DNA from: Parus major
Lineage: Eukaryota; Chordata; Aves; Passeriformes; Paridae
DNA: 64,000 nucleotides
Direction: 5' to 3'
Assembly: GCF_001522545.3 (NCBI RefSeq)
Contig: NC_031771.1
Location: 26,256,226-26,320,225, forward strand
Of this stretch, positions 51,001 to 63,329 are shown piece after piece. Numbering within the stretch: position 1 is the stretch's first letter; each line of letters opens with the position of its first letter. Below the pieces are notes generated by a model. The model ran no database searches. It was given only the letters and a program-made list of their open reading frames with translations, and was not told where the DNA came from. The position numbers and the translations under genes were made by a program.

Positions 51001-54000
51001 GGGACTGAAAACCAAACAGAAGTCTGTCTTGGGTGCAATCACTGCAGAATTTAGTTAAATGAAAAGTAGAGAGACAAGGTACTTGAGGAAAAGTAAACTA
51101 GATTTTTTAAAATCCTCCTTACTTTCATTTCTAGGGTGCTTCAGTTGGATGTCCGAAGTTATTTTCTCAGCTGTAAATAATTCATAAGAAGAGAATAAAA
51201 TCTCAAAAGCACATTCCTTCAGGAATACTAGACCATAAAAAAACACACCAGCACATCCAAACTGTAATGTGAGTACTGAGATTTTTCCAGCCACACCTAA
51301 AGCATCTGAAGATAATCTTTGATGTCCTAAAATAATGCTGCTTAAATGTTGCTTGATACTTTTTTAGGCTGTGGCAGCTCTCATTTGATCCTCCCACCTA
51401 GGTCCCTTTTTCTATTCTTGAATTAAATGTTCTCAACATTTTCCTTTGCATATTTTCACTGTAATTACTGAACTTTACTTCACAAATAGTTTATATAGAG
51501 TCCAGACTCTAAAGAAACATTAAAGAAAAGGTTTTTTAAAGCTTCTCAGATACCAAAAAATGCAAATAACCACTAACTACATTTAAGAATATGGATATCT
51601 GATCTGGGGAAAATTTTGTTCCTAGGTGATTTGAAAAATTTATTTTCCATGGTTTGTCATTTAAATACCTTTAAAGGACCTAACCCAAATATTCAGTTCT
51701 AGTGTAGAGCTATGAACCAACATTTAAAACTATGGAAGCAGCCTCCAGTCCTGTCATAGTCCAGCTCTGCAGAATTTGAGGACATATTTAAGCATATAAA
51801 TAGTCCCAGTAGAATTAAAGAAACAACATCCAGCTTTAAACCAGACAGATATTAAGAAAAAAGTGTGATAGTCTGCAGAGAGACTGTATTTATAAAGTGT
51901 ATGCAAGCAAGAGGCTAAATTAAGGCTGTTTGGAAGCCTCTCAGCATGTGTTTTGAGCCTGTGCCTTTTTAACTTCAGGCCCCTGAGTCAAAATGTGTTA
52001 GTGGACATGAAGGCACTTTGCCTGCTCCTCTGTGCAAGTGGAAACTAGGACTGAAGCAATGAAACATAGCTGATTATTAGAAAACATATTATTGAAACAC
52101 TTATTTTTTAAAAAAATATTCAGTTAAAGCACTTTCTGTATGGCACTACATTGTTAATACTGGTTTGACCATCACAGATGCTACTATGTGATACATGCCT
52201 TTTTCAGGGTGATTGAACTAAACACACATATTGCTGATTCAAAAGTTTTCAACAGCCTTTGCAGTGCCAAGGAACCTGTTTCGGAAATTTTACTTTTTTG
52301 TCTAGAATCTAATATCAGAAACCATGCTGCAACCTGGAAAACTATGTATCTTCACCCTCATTTTCAGATGGCAATGTGAGTAGTGTCTTGCCTTATTTAA
52401 TGAATTCTTATTTCTCTGAAAACCCCATCTCGACACAGGGTGTATTTAATCACTCACCAGGTCTTCATACAGGTGATATATTTTTTGGTGATATGCATCC
52501 AAAATGCCATCAGTCACAACCCAGGGAAGGATATGCTGAGGGCATTTGTGGCAGAAAGCATTGCTTCTCAACACCCTGTGTTTAAATCTAACTTTCAGTT
52601 CAGTATAGCTGACTGCAGTGCTGCAAGACTACCTGAAAAAATATGTATCATAAATTTTGCCTTCTAATTGAGTCTGGAATAGGGAGAAATCCTTTTCTAA
52701 GTGCTGGGTTGGACATACTGCAGAACACTTTCAGGTGAATCCGTGTTTTGTCCAGTATCTGTGATGGCAGTACAGGATGGCACACCTTCATTAAATATTT
52801 TTTTGGTTGCTATAGAGTGCTGTGACAGTGAAATACACTTCAGTATATATACTAGCAGCCCAATTACACATCCTAATAGCAGTACACAGACTGATACCCC
52901 TTAACTCCTGTGGCTCCCTTTTTATGCATATGACCATGTGCCAAAATGCAGGTGCACCAAGTGTGGTCTGAAGTGAGAAGATCATGGTTCTGACAGGCTG
53001 CTACCTTGCCTACATCCTGAGGCCTGATCTTCTGTCAGAAGTACAGGTTTTATACTTTGGTGTATCCTAAGTATGAGGCAAGCAATAGTAAAATTCTGTG
53101 AGAACTGGCATTCAGCCAGTCACAGGCAGATGCAGCAAGAATGAAAGAGGTCAGTCCTAACTAATGGCTGCTAATGAAATCCCTGATGGAAAGAATTGTA
53201 GATATGATCCTATAGGAAACAGAAGCTTCCTTAAAGTGAACATATAATTCCTCTCTTAATCCATTTTGGGTCTGAGCACTTAATTGTGAAGTTTTATGTC
53301 TTCTACCATGTCTGCAAAGGTCAGTCCACACCTAATCTGAGTCTACACCCTTCTTGAATGTAAATAAAGGCAGATCACAGCACGGTTCAAATTCTTATAA
53401 TTTTATCTCCACACAGAGAGAAACGTGGAGTTCATTTGAGGTTCACAACTCATTCTTTTCCCATTAGAGCTGGAAATGCTTTTAGAGAATCCAAGTATCC
53501 AATACTCAACAAAACAAACAAAAACAAAACAAAAAAAAAAGCCTGCCAAATATAGGTGCTGTATTTAAAGCCTGTAAATCAGGAGGGTGGATTGCACAGA
53601 ACCATCCCAGGTTTCCAAACTGGGGGATAGATCGGGTCAGGCAGGCAGCTGACAGGGAATTTTTAATCTCTGAGGAGCTGGAATGGCAGACAAGAAGAAC
53701 AGAGAAGGATGAATAATTAAAAGCAAACCAGTACCTGCATTACTGCTTTTGGAGGATGTAATCTCACAAATATGTGAGGCCTTGCCTGAGGAGTCAGCAT
53801 CCTAATAAGAGGCTGGCTCAGCCCACTTGGGAGGCAGAGCAGCAGTTAAGCCTCCCTCTGGCTGGATTCTGTGGGCTGTTTTCCACACATTGCAAAATTT
53901 CTTCTGAATCCTTGCAGGTCAATATCCTTCTGAACACTTGCAGAGCCCCCCCCAAAGAAAACTGTTCAAAATGATCCCCTTTGTGAGGCTGCACCAGTGC

Positions 54001-55867
54001 AAGCTACCGGGCTCTCCCCTTTTGAGATGAGGTGAGAGGATAAAGAAATCTGAAGGAAGTTTTAAATTTATAAAACTACCTAATCCCCATTCCAAAGAAT
54101 TCCTTAGGAAGCTTACTTTAATGTAAGTTTCATATAATCTCATTGTCCAGGATACTGTCTGCCATCCCAGTGTTAGTCCTCAACAGATCATCACTGCAGA
54201 TGCAGACATTTCACAAGGAATGCAGGTTTGGAGTTGCACATGTGCATTATGGCTGGGTATAAATAATGGTGTAGATATTGCTAGGGAATGAGCAAGTAAT
54301 TTTACTAAAGCTATTTAACCATGAGTACTTAAGATGAAATTGCAAGATGACTTCTAGCCACTCAAGCATTGTTTGCCAAATGCTCTTCTGTTAGCTCTGG
54401 TAGGCAAGTTGTTGGCACCAGATTAGACTTTGACAAAGCTCTGAAGGTGTTGTATATTTTAGGGCACCTAAATCTACATGAGATGAGTGAGGGCCAGGTG
54501 AGAATGGGACACAAAAAACTACAAGTTTTATTACACATTAGTTTGGATTTCTGTTGCCAACTTCTACATGATAAAAGGGTATGAAGAACAACATTGCCAA
54601 CTTGGCAAGAAATTATGAAACGCTAAATTTGTTTGTGTTCCTAAGAGAATTTCTGTTGCTTTTTGAAAGGATTGGGTTGGTAACAGGACATTTAGGGGAA
54701 GCCTCCTGATGGGGCATTGGAAGGCTGTTTGTATTCACTCAACAAGCAGAGCCAAGAGCCTGTAGCTCTGTTTGTCTGTACTTGTATTTCTGTCCTGCTG
54801 TTGCATGTCTATAGCATTTGCCACATCTGCTCATGCTTCTCTGTAGATTCTCACTGTTTAATGCACCAAATCTGGTCACCCTCAGCTCTCACAGGGAATT
54901 AAGGGTTTGTCTCTATTAGAATTTGAATTGTAATTAAAAATTGAATTGTTTGCCTTTGCTATGTGTTGAGCATACATGTAACAGTCAGAGCCACTTTTTC
55001 TCAGAGCTGTAAAACTGATATTCACTGTGCCAGCTTTTCAAAAATAGTTTAGCAGTTGTTGGTAACAGCACATAATAAGAATCTCTAATTAAGATCCCAA
55101 GTTCACATTACCAAGTGTCTCTTGGTTAACAAAATCCATGTCAATTTTCAAGCTCATCTGACTCTTATTGAAACGTCTAGACTCTGCAGAAACTCTTCTT
55201 ACACAGAAATGCTGTTTCAGCCTTGCCTTGTCTCTAGGCAAATGTCTATTTGCTCACTGAACATTGATGAGCCCTGGGCTGGGCAGTGACAGACAGTTTA
55301 CACAGATTGTGCATCCTTAGCTCTGGGGTAGAAAATTCAAACCCAAACTTGTGGCAGTTTTGAGGTGGAGGTGAATTGTGGGTGGCCATTTCTTGCTATC
55401 CAGAATTCAGAGAACTTGTGGTGTTACCTCTCATAATAATTTCTGTGAGCTAAATTATGTATGGAAATGGACTTACAGAGGACTCTCAATGTTGATTTTC
55501 AATAAAAAGTTCTGCTTAACCTGACTTACAAATTCTCCTTGAGTTCCTGCAGGGGAATCTCAACAGACCAGGACCCTGCCTTTTAACTCCTCCTTTTTTA
55601 TGTTCTACCTGCCTTTCTCTATGATCTGAGGCCATATGGGCTCGCTACAAAGCAGAACATGGCACAAATATCTGAAGTCTCACCAACAGCTATTGAAATA
55701 GCAAAGAGCAAAAGTAAACAGCAAAATATGTAGGTTCAAATTTTCATAGATATTAGCTAATATTTGAGCTGGCATTTTTAATCGGACTTTTTAATGCAAT
55801 ATTGAAACACTATGTCAACAAACAGTTCCAAACTCCTTCTGTGTGCAGGTTTTGTTTGTGGGTTTAT

Positions 55868-56430
55868 TTTTAACAAGGTTAAAAAAAAAAAGAGAAGAAA
55901 ATTCATGCTGGTGATCAAGTGTGCAAAAGAAAAGTTCAAAAAAAGGCAAGACTTAAAATGACTGAGAATAAAGGACAAGAAAAAATAAAATGGAAAGAGG
56001 TAAATTTAGGGAAGATAATATACTTTTAATCATATAATCTTTGATGGAAGAATATCATGGAGACATGACAAGTAAGAGAGAAAGTAAAAAAGCTGGTTGT
56101 CCCCAGAAAAAGTTAAGTATTTGTTTTTGGAGGAGAGAACTCGTCATGAAATCATAGAAAGGAGGACAAGGGAGTTTGAAATGAAGTTTAAATCTTAGAT
56201 GAGGCCAGTAAAAGAGGAGGGAAGAAAGAGCCACAGAACTAAGGGCGAGGATATGATATTTAGAAATGGAAATGTAAAAGTGAAATGCGACAAGGATTCT
56301 ATACAGGCAGGTAGGGGTAAGAGCTGAAAGAGAAATAGGAGCAGTTTAAACAAAGATACTAAATGTCAGATTGAAAATTTCAAAAGAACAGGTCAGAAGG
56401 GACTACTGACAGAAAGGGGAGACATCTGGA
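55868..56430. repeat. Purine-rich low-complexity tract
   Basis: The plus strand is dominated by A and G (agagaagaaaa, ggaaagaggt, gagagaaagtaaaaaag and similar), with few cytosines. The same bias extends more weakly to about 56800 and explains hydrophobic open frames on the opposite strand. Confidence 0.5.
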
Positions 56431-58799
56431 AAGAGAAATTATGTGTTTTGTTACTGGTTCTCTTGGACATCCAGGGGGACTGCTCACCCTCCTCTACAAA
56501 AGCAAAAAACAAAAAGAAATAATGGCATACTAAGTGTTTTCAGCTAAATGAAGCAAGGATTTGGGAAAGCCACTAAATACAGCAATGGAGAAATTAGGGC
56601 CTATGATCACGAGGATGTGCACCAAGAGGGTGATACTGGCTGATACATGAGACAATTCAAAAATATGACCTGCAAAAGATAATATTAGAAATAGGGAGAG
56701 TAAGGAGGAAAGCAGCTTGCCAGAAGGTTGGGCCAACAATCCTAATATGAACATGAGGATTGTCAGGATATCAATGAATATAAAATGATAAGGGCGATGG
56801 ATGAAAATGCAGGTGGAATTTTGAATAGCAAAGTATCGTATTGCATCATTTACACAGGTCAGAAATAGGAGGCACCAATGCTGCTAGAAGAAAAGCAGTG
56901 CTTTCATTAGGTTGTATCCTCGTATGCATGATACAGAGGCAGCCCCACAGCACATCTCTCAAGAGACGTGGGAGCCTTCAGATGAGAAATCCAACTAGTT
57001 ACCACATGTCTAAGTAATTCTTGAATAGCGAGTGTTTTGTAAGAACTTCTCCAGAGCCAGATCTTCTCTTTCAGCTTTGCTACTGAGCAGGGACCAGGAG
57101 AGCTGAGACATCTTAATGCCGTCCTCAACAATCCTGGGTGCATCAGTCTCCAAACAATAAACCATCTTTTGGCATTTGGGGTGAGGTTGCACCATCCCAT
57201 CGGACCACAACTTTCTCAGACAGATGAGTCACTTTGGTGATTACAGCCAAGCGCTGGCACAGCATGCAGAGCAACGCAAGTGTGGAAGGGGAGGATGCAA
57301 TCCAGCCCTGGAACTCACCTCCCCAGTGACTCAGCCACTACCTGTGGGCAGGCTGACAACTCACAAGGATTGCAGCTACCTGCTGATGGGAGTGACCTGC
57401 TCCCCTTGGTGTTATTCGTGCACAAGGCTGGAATGTTGTGGCAGAGGTAGCATGACATGAAACCTTAGGAAGAATGTGACATTCAGCCGGAATATTGTAA
57501 AAGACAGAAAGCCATTTTAAAAACTGTCACGAATATGGCACTTTCTCACTCAACAGATTTGGTAATTCAGTGTGCTATTTATTCACTTTACTGATCACAC
57601 TAATTTGCAGTTTGCACTTTTCAATTTTGCTCAAAGAACAGAGACGACACAGCTATGAATAAGTTGGCAAGACACTACTGGCTTCTCCACTCTGCTTTAA
57701 CCCAGGTGTAGTATGGTTTTAACTAGACCCATGCAGTTAAACAGCTATATTTGAGAGAAGAAAATTCAGCTCAGAGTAACTGTGCTACCAAGAAGGGAAA
57801 TGAGCTACACCTGAATTCCTGTTTTTATAAACCAATGATGTGGTTATACCACAGTGCAGTTGCATCAGGAAAAAGGAATCACATGTCTATACCACACAGC
57901 TTTAACATAAAGGTTGAATGAAAAATCAGGCTGTCAGATATCAAGTTGTTATATTTTCATCTGTTGCAAAGATTTTTTTTCTGTTGTTAATGAATGCATT
58001 GACAGAAGCACACTGTCACTCGTCCCACTGCAAAAAATTCATTTATGTTTGTTTGCTTATTAATTGACTAGGCTTGGTTCTGATTTTCAAGGAGGGGTCC
58101 CCCAAAACAGACATATTAAAACATCTAGATACAAATACCAACTTCCTTGCATAAATATAAAAACTCTGGCCACAGCAGCATTCAGTTCCCAATGAGAACT
58201 TTGCAAACCCTTCATTTATCAAATGCCTCCTAAAAATAGGAAGCACCAGCTTTTATTGATATTAAAGGAATATAATAAGATGAAACACTGTCATTACATT
58301 CTATGGTTGCCCAGTCACCATTCATTTCAGTTAAGACAGGAGTAGGCAAATATTACTCTGCCATTTCAATAAACACAGCCACCAAAAAAAACTTGAGGGT
58401 ATTTTACTAATATTCTAATGTTATAATTTAAGTTTACAAAAATACCACACATAAAATTTAAAATCACTAAAGACTCTGTGTGTTTGAGGGTATTATTCTC
58501 AAGATTTGTATAATAATGTGAAACCATCAACCCATTTGCTCCCTTGATTGCTTAGCCATCAAAACGTCACAAATCTTGGATATACAAGTTCTCCTATCAA
58601 TCTCTGACTGCCTCCTCTCTTCCATTTTGCCTAAGGGTGCAGAAAATTGTTATTTCCTTTTACCATTAGGGGTGAGCAATCTTACTTTCAGTAACAGCTT
58701 TAAAAGGAGATGTTGTTTTATAGACCTGAAAGGTACCCAGAACTGCACACACAGTAACACACACACACAAAAATATCACAGTGTAATACTTCTTACAGT

Positions 58800-58830
58800 T
58801 TTCAAAAACCTATGTATTAGGTTTTTGAAA
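58800..58830. repeat. Perfect 13-bp inverted repeat
   Basis: tttcaaaaaccta at 58800-58812 pairs exactly with taggtttttgaaa at 58818-58830 across a 5-base loop (tgtat). A short (AC)n run lies about 30-45 bp before it. No terminal duplication suggests a mobile element; it may simply form a hairpin. Confidence 0.8.
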
Positions 58831-61807
58831 CTAGAAGAGCATACTTATTTTACTTATTACTTACCTCAAGAATTAATACAAGGATGTTTTTTATTATAGC
58901 AAACACACTTTCAAAATATTTTTGTCTATTTTGGCCTTGTCTAGACGTCAGTTATGTTTTTAAAACTTCATATTTTCAGTTCCCACTTCTAGAAGTCACT
59001 TTTGGGTTACTGAAAGCAACCTCACTAACTTGATGCTGAAAAACATAATCACTATCTAAACAGAGCATGAAGTAGAAAAGCTACAGAGAAAAAGCACATT
59101 TAAAGTATTAAAGCAAACAACAGCCTTAGTTACCTGCCTTTTGTAGAAAAGGTTCATTTTAAATTTGATGCAATCTATATTCTTCCTCTCCCTCCAAAAG
59201 ATACCACACCAAGATGTAAAAAGCCATTGTCCTGGTGGTTTACCCAGACAATGTAAAGAAATCTCCAGCTCAAACTGTGTGCACAGGCTAAACTGACAAA
59301 CATTTACACAGCACACTGCTTCCTTTTCCACTGTTAGCTTTTCGGATCTGGGAGTCTGCATCTGCCTGTGACAAACACCTGAAACAGCAACAACTTCAGA
59401 ACAGATTTCATTTTCACTCACTATAAATGTGACCAAAATCAAGAGAGGAGAAATATTTGGGCCCCTAAATAATTTTGAAAGCTATAGTGTTAGAATTTAA
59501 AGTGTCTGACTTTCAGAACCAGTTTCAGTGTGTGCATTTTAGCTTGGTTTCTCAGAATGAGCTAGGACACTAGAAAAAGCCCTATATTCTCTAAAGATAC
59601 AGGATTTTGACAGGCTGTATGTTTTTCAAAGAATGTTCCACAACTCACCTTCAAAGTCCAGGCCACATTAGTAAATCCTTCCTGTTGTTTTCATGAGGGA
59701 GTATGACAACACTGAGCAATTAATTTCCTTCCTTTCCAGCTACGATGTTATTTCCCATCTCCTGATTTTCTAAGCCTCTTCTTGCAAAAGTTACACTTCT
59801 TGCATAGTGAACCCTTGTTAAACCACGATTTGCTGCTTACACATGTGAGTCTTTCTAATTCAGATCCAACACTTTCACACTCTGAATTCTCTCAGGAGGA
59901 AACAGTTTCTTCATCTGGAAACCAGGCCAGTGAGGGCCACATGGAGTCAAATCATAACAAATTACACATTTACTATATGGATAAGAGAAAATTTTCCTTA
60001 AACTTGCCTTTAGCAGGAGAAGTTGTTGCAAAGAAATATATTTGAAATCAAAAGATTACTATAAGGAAATTATCTACAGATGTCTGTGGGATTTAGATGA
60101 ACTTCAAATAAACTTGGTCAGAACAGAAAGTACATTTCATAAGCTTCTTCTAAAGTATTTAAGCAAGCAGAATGTGACACAGATTGCTAATTTAAAAGAT
60201 TTTGCATCTGTATTTTAAAATAATAAATACCTTGAAGAGATAATTCAGAGGAGTACTTTTTTCACGGAATCCATAAGTCTCCATGTAGAACTTTATTTAT
60301 TGGGATTTCAATAGAAATTTCTTATTTAATCAGAATATCCTTTGGATGGAATTCATATAATATATCTCATAACAAGAAACCAGATGTTTGTGGGGTTTTT
60401 TTTGGAAGGGGTTGTGGTAAAATGTTCATACAGTCAAAAGATTTTTCTTACCAACTCTAATATTTTCACTGTTTTTCAACAATCTGATACATTTTCTTAA
60501 ATGATTTCACAAATGGATAAACTGTCCTATACCAGAAAAAAAGTGAACAAAGATGTAGCCAAACTATTTATTTAAAACTGAAGATTCACAAATGCATGAA
60601 ATTTTTTTCTTATGGTTTAATTACAGACGGCATAATAGATTTTTTATTACAGGCTTCTGAAAGGGCGTCCATATAATATTTGCTTCTTCATCTAAATTAG
60701 AAAAATAAATATCTCCAACTTCTGAAAAAAAAAATTAATTTATAGATATGGAATAGATTTAAAACAGGTTCTGAAAAAAGCCAGAAGGTCATATACACTA
60801 AGGGTTTTGGCTCTGATACGATTACATTGTTTGAAATGCATACTCAAAGACATGCAAATGTACCACGACTTACAGAACTTCACACTGAAATCATGCAAAC
60901 AGCACCCTTGTTAATAGGGCTTGTAGTGATAAACCACATTAGTGCATTGAATCCTCCAAGTATTGAAAATTAAACAAGAGCTCAGTGAGGTTTTTACTGC
61001 AGATACTGTTGGGTTTTTTTCTGAATTTACTGTAGAAATATATGGAGGTGCACAGGAAGACCTACATCAAACTATGTACCAAAAAGGCTGAAAAGGAGAG
61101 AATGACCTTCCTTTTTTGACCTCTTCAAAGACCAAGTAAAGGTTTGTTTGTCTTTTGACTCTTGGATAAATTATTATGCCATTCAAGTGTATCCACATAG
61201 GAGCGGTTTTAAGAAAACAAAAAAACACATTCAAAGCTGTGGTAACTTTCTGCTGTTCATCACCCACTGCAAGAGTAAATGATAGCCAGAATTCTTGATG
61301 AAGGGAGAAAAATATTTCTTTTTAAAATGCCTTACTTCTCAGAATTTAAGCAAGTATTTTCTGTGTTATTCAATTTTGTGTTTTTGTATCAAAAGCACCA
61401 AGGTCATAAATATTTACTACTCCACTGTGAAAACCCCCAAAATGACAGTGAAATTACTGATGCATAAAAGTGCTAGTCTCTTCTTGAAGAAAGAATTCCA
61501 GGTGGTCAACAGTTTATCCTGAGTGCACCAAACTGCTCAAAGAATTTCTTTTGCCTCCACTGTACTTACTACAGTTAGTATTTTAAAGGTTCAGCTTACT
61601 CCCTCTTTCTACCTCAAATATTTGTTTTTTGCTCCTGATTTAGTGGAAAATTTCAGTTCATAGCCCTTTTTCATAGTTTTGTTATGTTCATCTAGGCACC
61701 TGAGCAAAACACACAAGAGAACATTTAAGCAATGCTTGTTATTAAACTGCCTGTCTTCGATAATAGAATTTTTTTCCAATTATATGCTTTCCCACTTTGC
61801 TAAAATA

Positions 61808-61813
61808 TTTATT
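61808..61813 (-). terminator. AATAAA hexamer overlapping the TIGD4 stop codon
   Basis: The last codons read GTA TGT GAA TAA A, so the polyadenylation hexamer AATAAA spans the stop codon. If used, it would give a 3' UTR of only about 10-30 nt. Use is not demonstrated; a more distal signal is possible. Confidence 0.3.
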
Positions 61814-63329
61814 CACATACTACATGTTGAATAAAATTCTCCAAGTCAGCTAAGGAATCGTAGAGAGAATCATCTGTCTCTTGACTTCCGAGAAACTTTC
61901 GAAGGGTATCTAAAGCACTCAAAGCCTCATTTTTGGATGGTAAAAGCTGTTCAGCTCCCTGAAGTCGACTGCCTTCATCCTTAACTTCATCACCAACAAA
62001 TGTCTCAGCTTTATCTGATGCACTTTCTTTGGCACACATCCTTTCATTATTTGTGGGTACTTCATAAGTTTCCGAACCATTATCTAGAGCTGCATATTCA
62101 TCCAAAGACAAACCTTCTGGAAACTCTACTCCAGCTGCCCTTGCACGTGCAATCAAATCAAAATCACTTTCAGCCTCATTGTTGTTATCATTTGTCTCAG
62201 TTTCTAACTTGAAAGTTGCTCCATTGTAACTTTTTACAATAGTCTCTGGTGTTACTTCCCTCCAGCACAGGTACAGCATCTCAATTGCATCAAGAAGGGT
62301 CAGCATAAACTCTTTATTACTTTCTACACAGTCAACAAAACTCTTGATAAGACAGTGCCTGTATTTAACCTTCAGACTTCTGATAATCCTTTCTTTCACA
62401 GCTATATATGAAGAGGAGTCTGGAGGAAAGAACACTAATTTGACAGACTTCAGGTTCTTTACTTCTATGTGAGCTGGGAGAGAATCAACAAGAATAACCA
62501 CACGGCGCTGCTGTGCTTGAAATCTGTTATCAAGTTTATGCATCCACTGTTCAAAGATTCCTGAAGTCATGCACGCCCTGTCATTTGCTTCATAATCCAC
62601 TGGCAGCAATTTCACATCTTTGAAAGAGTGTGGACTTTTTCCTATAATGAGGAGTGGGAGTTTCTCAGAGCCATCCATATTTGTACCCACCGCTACAGTG
62701 ATGCTCTCTTTGCTTTGTTTACCCACAGAACAAGTTTTCCCTTTAAATGCAAACGTGTTATGTGGTAACATCTGATACAACAACACAGTCTCCTGTATGT
62801 AAAACACATTTTTTGGCCGATAATCATTTAAATAATAAGGAAGCACATTCTGGCACCAAGGAGTTGGAGCACCCACTGTAGGAGTAGCAGCTGCTTCTAC
62901 AGGCTGAGCTCTGAAAACTAAACCATACCTCGACTTGAAACGATCGAGCCAACCATTGCTGCATTTAAAATCACTGTGTCCAAGCTTCTGGGCAAAATCA
63001 TTCGCCTTGAGGCGCAACATAGGGCCATTGACCGGCATATTCAAGCACTGTGCAATTCTGTACCACTTCATCAATGCCTCCTCCAGGTCGGCATAAAAAG
63101 CAGTCCTCAGTCTTTTCCTTTTAGGATCAAACCGTAAAGTTTCAAAGGCTTCCAAAACTTTTTCCTTATTCTTCATAATCGAAGACAGGGAGTTCCTCTT
63201 GATGCCGTACTGAGCTGCAACGTCCGCCTTCTTCTTGCCGCTTTCCACGGCGCTTATGATGTCGATTTTCTCCTCGATGGATATACTTTTTTTCCTCCTC
63301 ACCGTGGGCTCGGGCAGAGCCTCTGCCAT
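61809..63329 (-). CDS. TIGD4: TIGD4, domesticated Tigger/pogo transposase-derived protein
   Basis: Single-exon CDS of 506 residues, close to the 512 of human TIGD4. Residues 15-60 form the psq/CENP-B N-terminal helix-turn-helix ([20 protein letters not shown], then [15 protein letters not shown]). Residues 75-140 form the CENP-B/Tc5-type second DNA-binding domain ([29 protein letters not shown]). About 165-380 is a DDE-superfamily core, followed by an acidic C-terminal tail. The DDE site is degraded: the DET position reads YIQET (Q179), D282 survives in VDSLPAH, and the third acidic position falls in a SYIAVKERI segment. It is thus probably a DNA-binding protein, not a transposase; its function is unknown. 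I chose the ATG at 63329 because MAEA matches the mammalian start and gccATGg is a strong Kozak context. An in-frame ATG at 63533 would add 68 GC-rich residues. Confidence 0.95.
   Translation of the reverse strand: MAEALPEPTVRRKKSISIEEKIDIISAVESGKKKADVAAQYGIKRNSLSSIMKNKEKVLEAFETLRFDPKRKRLRTAFYADLEEALMKWYRIAQCLNMPVNGPMLRLKANDFAQKLGHSDFKCSNGWLDRFKSRYGLVFRAQPVEAAATPTVGAPTPWCQNVLPYYLNDYRPKNVFYIQETVLLYQMLPHNTFAFKGKTCSVGKQSKESITVAVGTNMDGSEKLPLLIIGKSPHSFKDVKLLPVDYEANDRACMTSGIFEQWMHKLDNRFQAQQRRVVILVDSLPAHIEVKNLKSVKLVFFPPDSSSYIAVKERIIRSLKVKYRHCLIKSFVDCVESNKEFMLTLLDAIEMLYLCWREVTPETIVKSYNGATFKLETETNDNNNEAESDFDLIARARAAGVEFPEGLSLDEYAALDNGSETYEVPTNNERMCAKESASDKAETFVGDEVKDEGSRLQGAEQLLPSKNEALSALDTLRKFLGSQETDDSLYDSLADLENFIQHVVCE

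Larger units (their letters stand above)
45004..61800. other. Intergenic region between TMEM154 and TIGD4, no gene seen
   Basis: About 16.8 kb of mostly AT-rich sequence. Open frames are short and unsupported. It includes a purine-rich tract at 55868-56430, an adjacent run of minus-strand open frames (56530-57210), a poly-T run near 48881-48893 and an inverted repeat at 58800-58830. The part next to 61800 is probably the 3' UTR of TIGD4. Confidence 0.6.
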
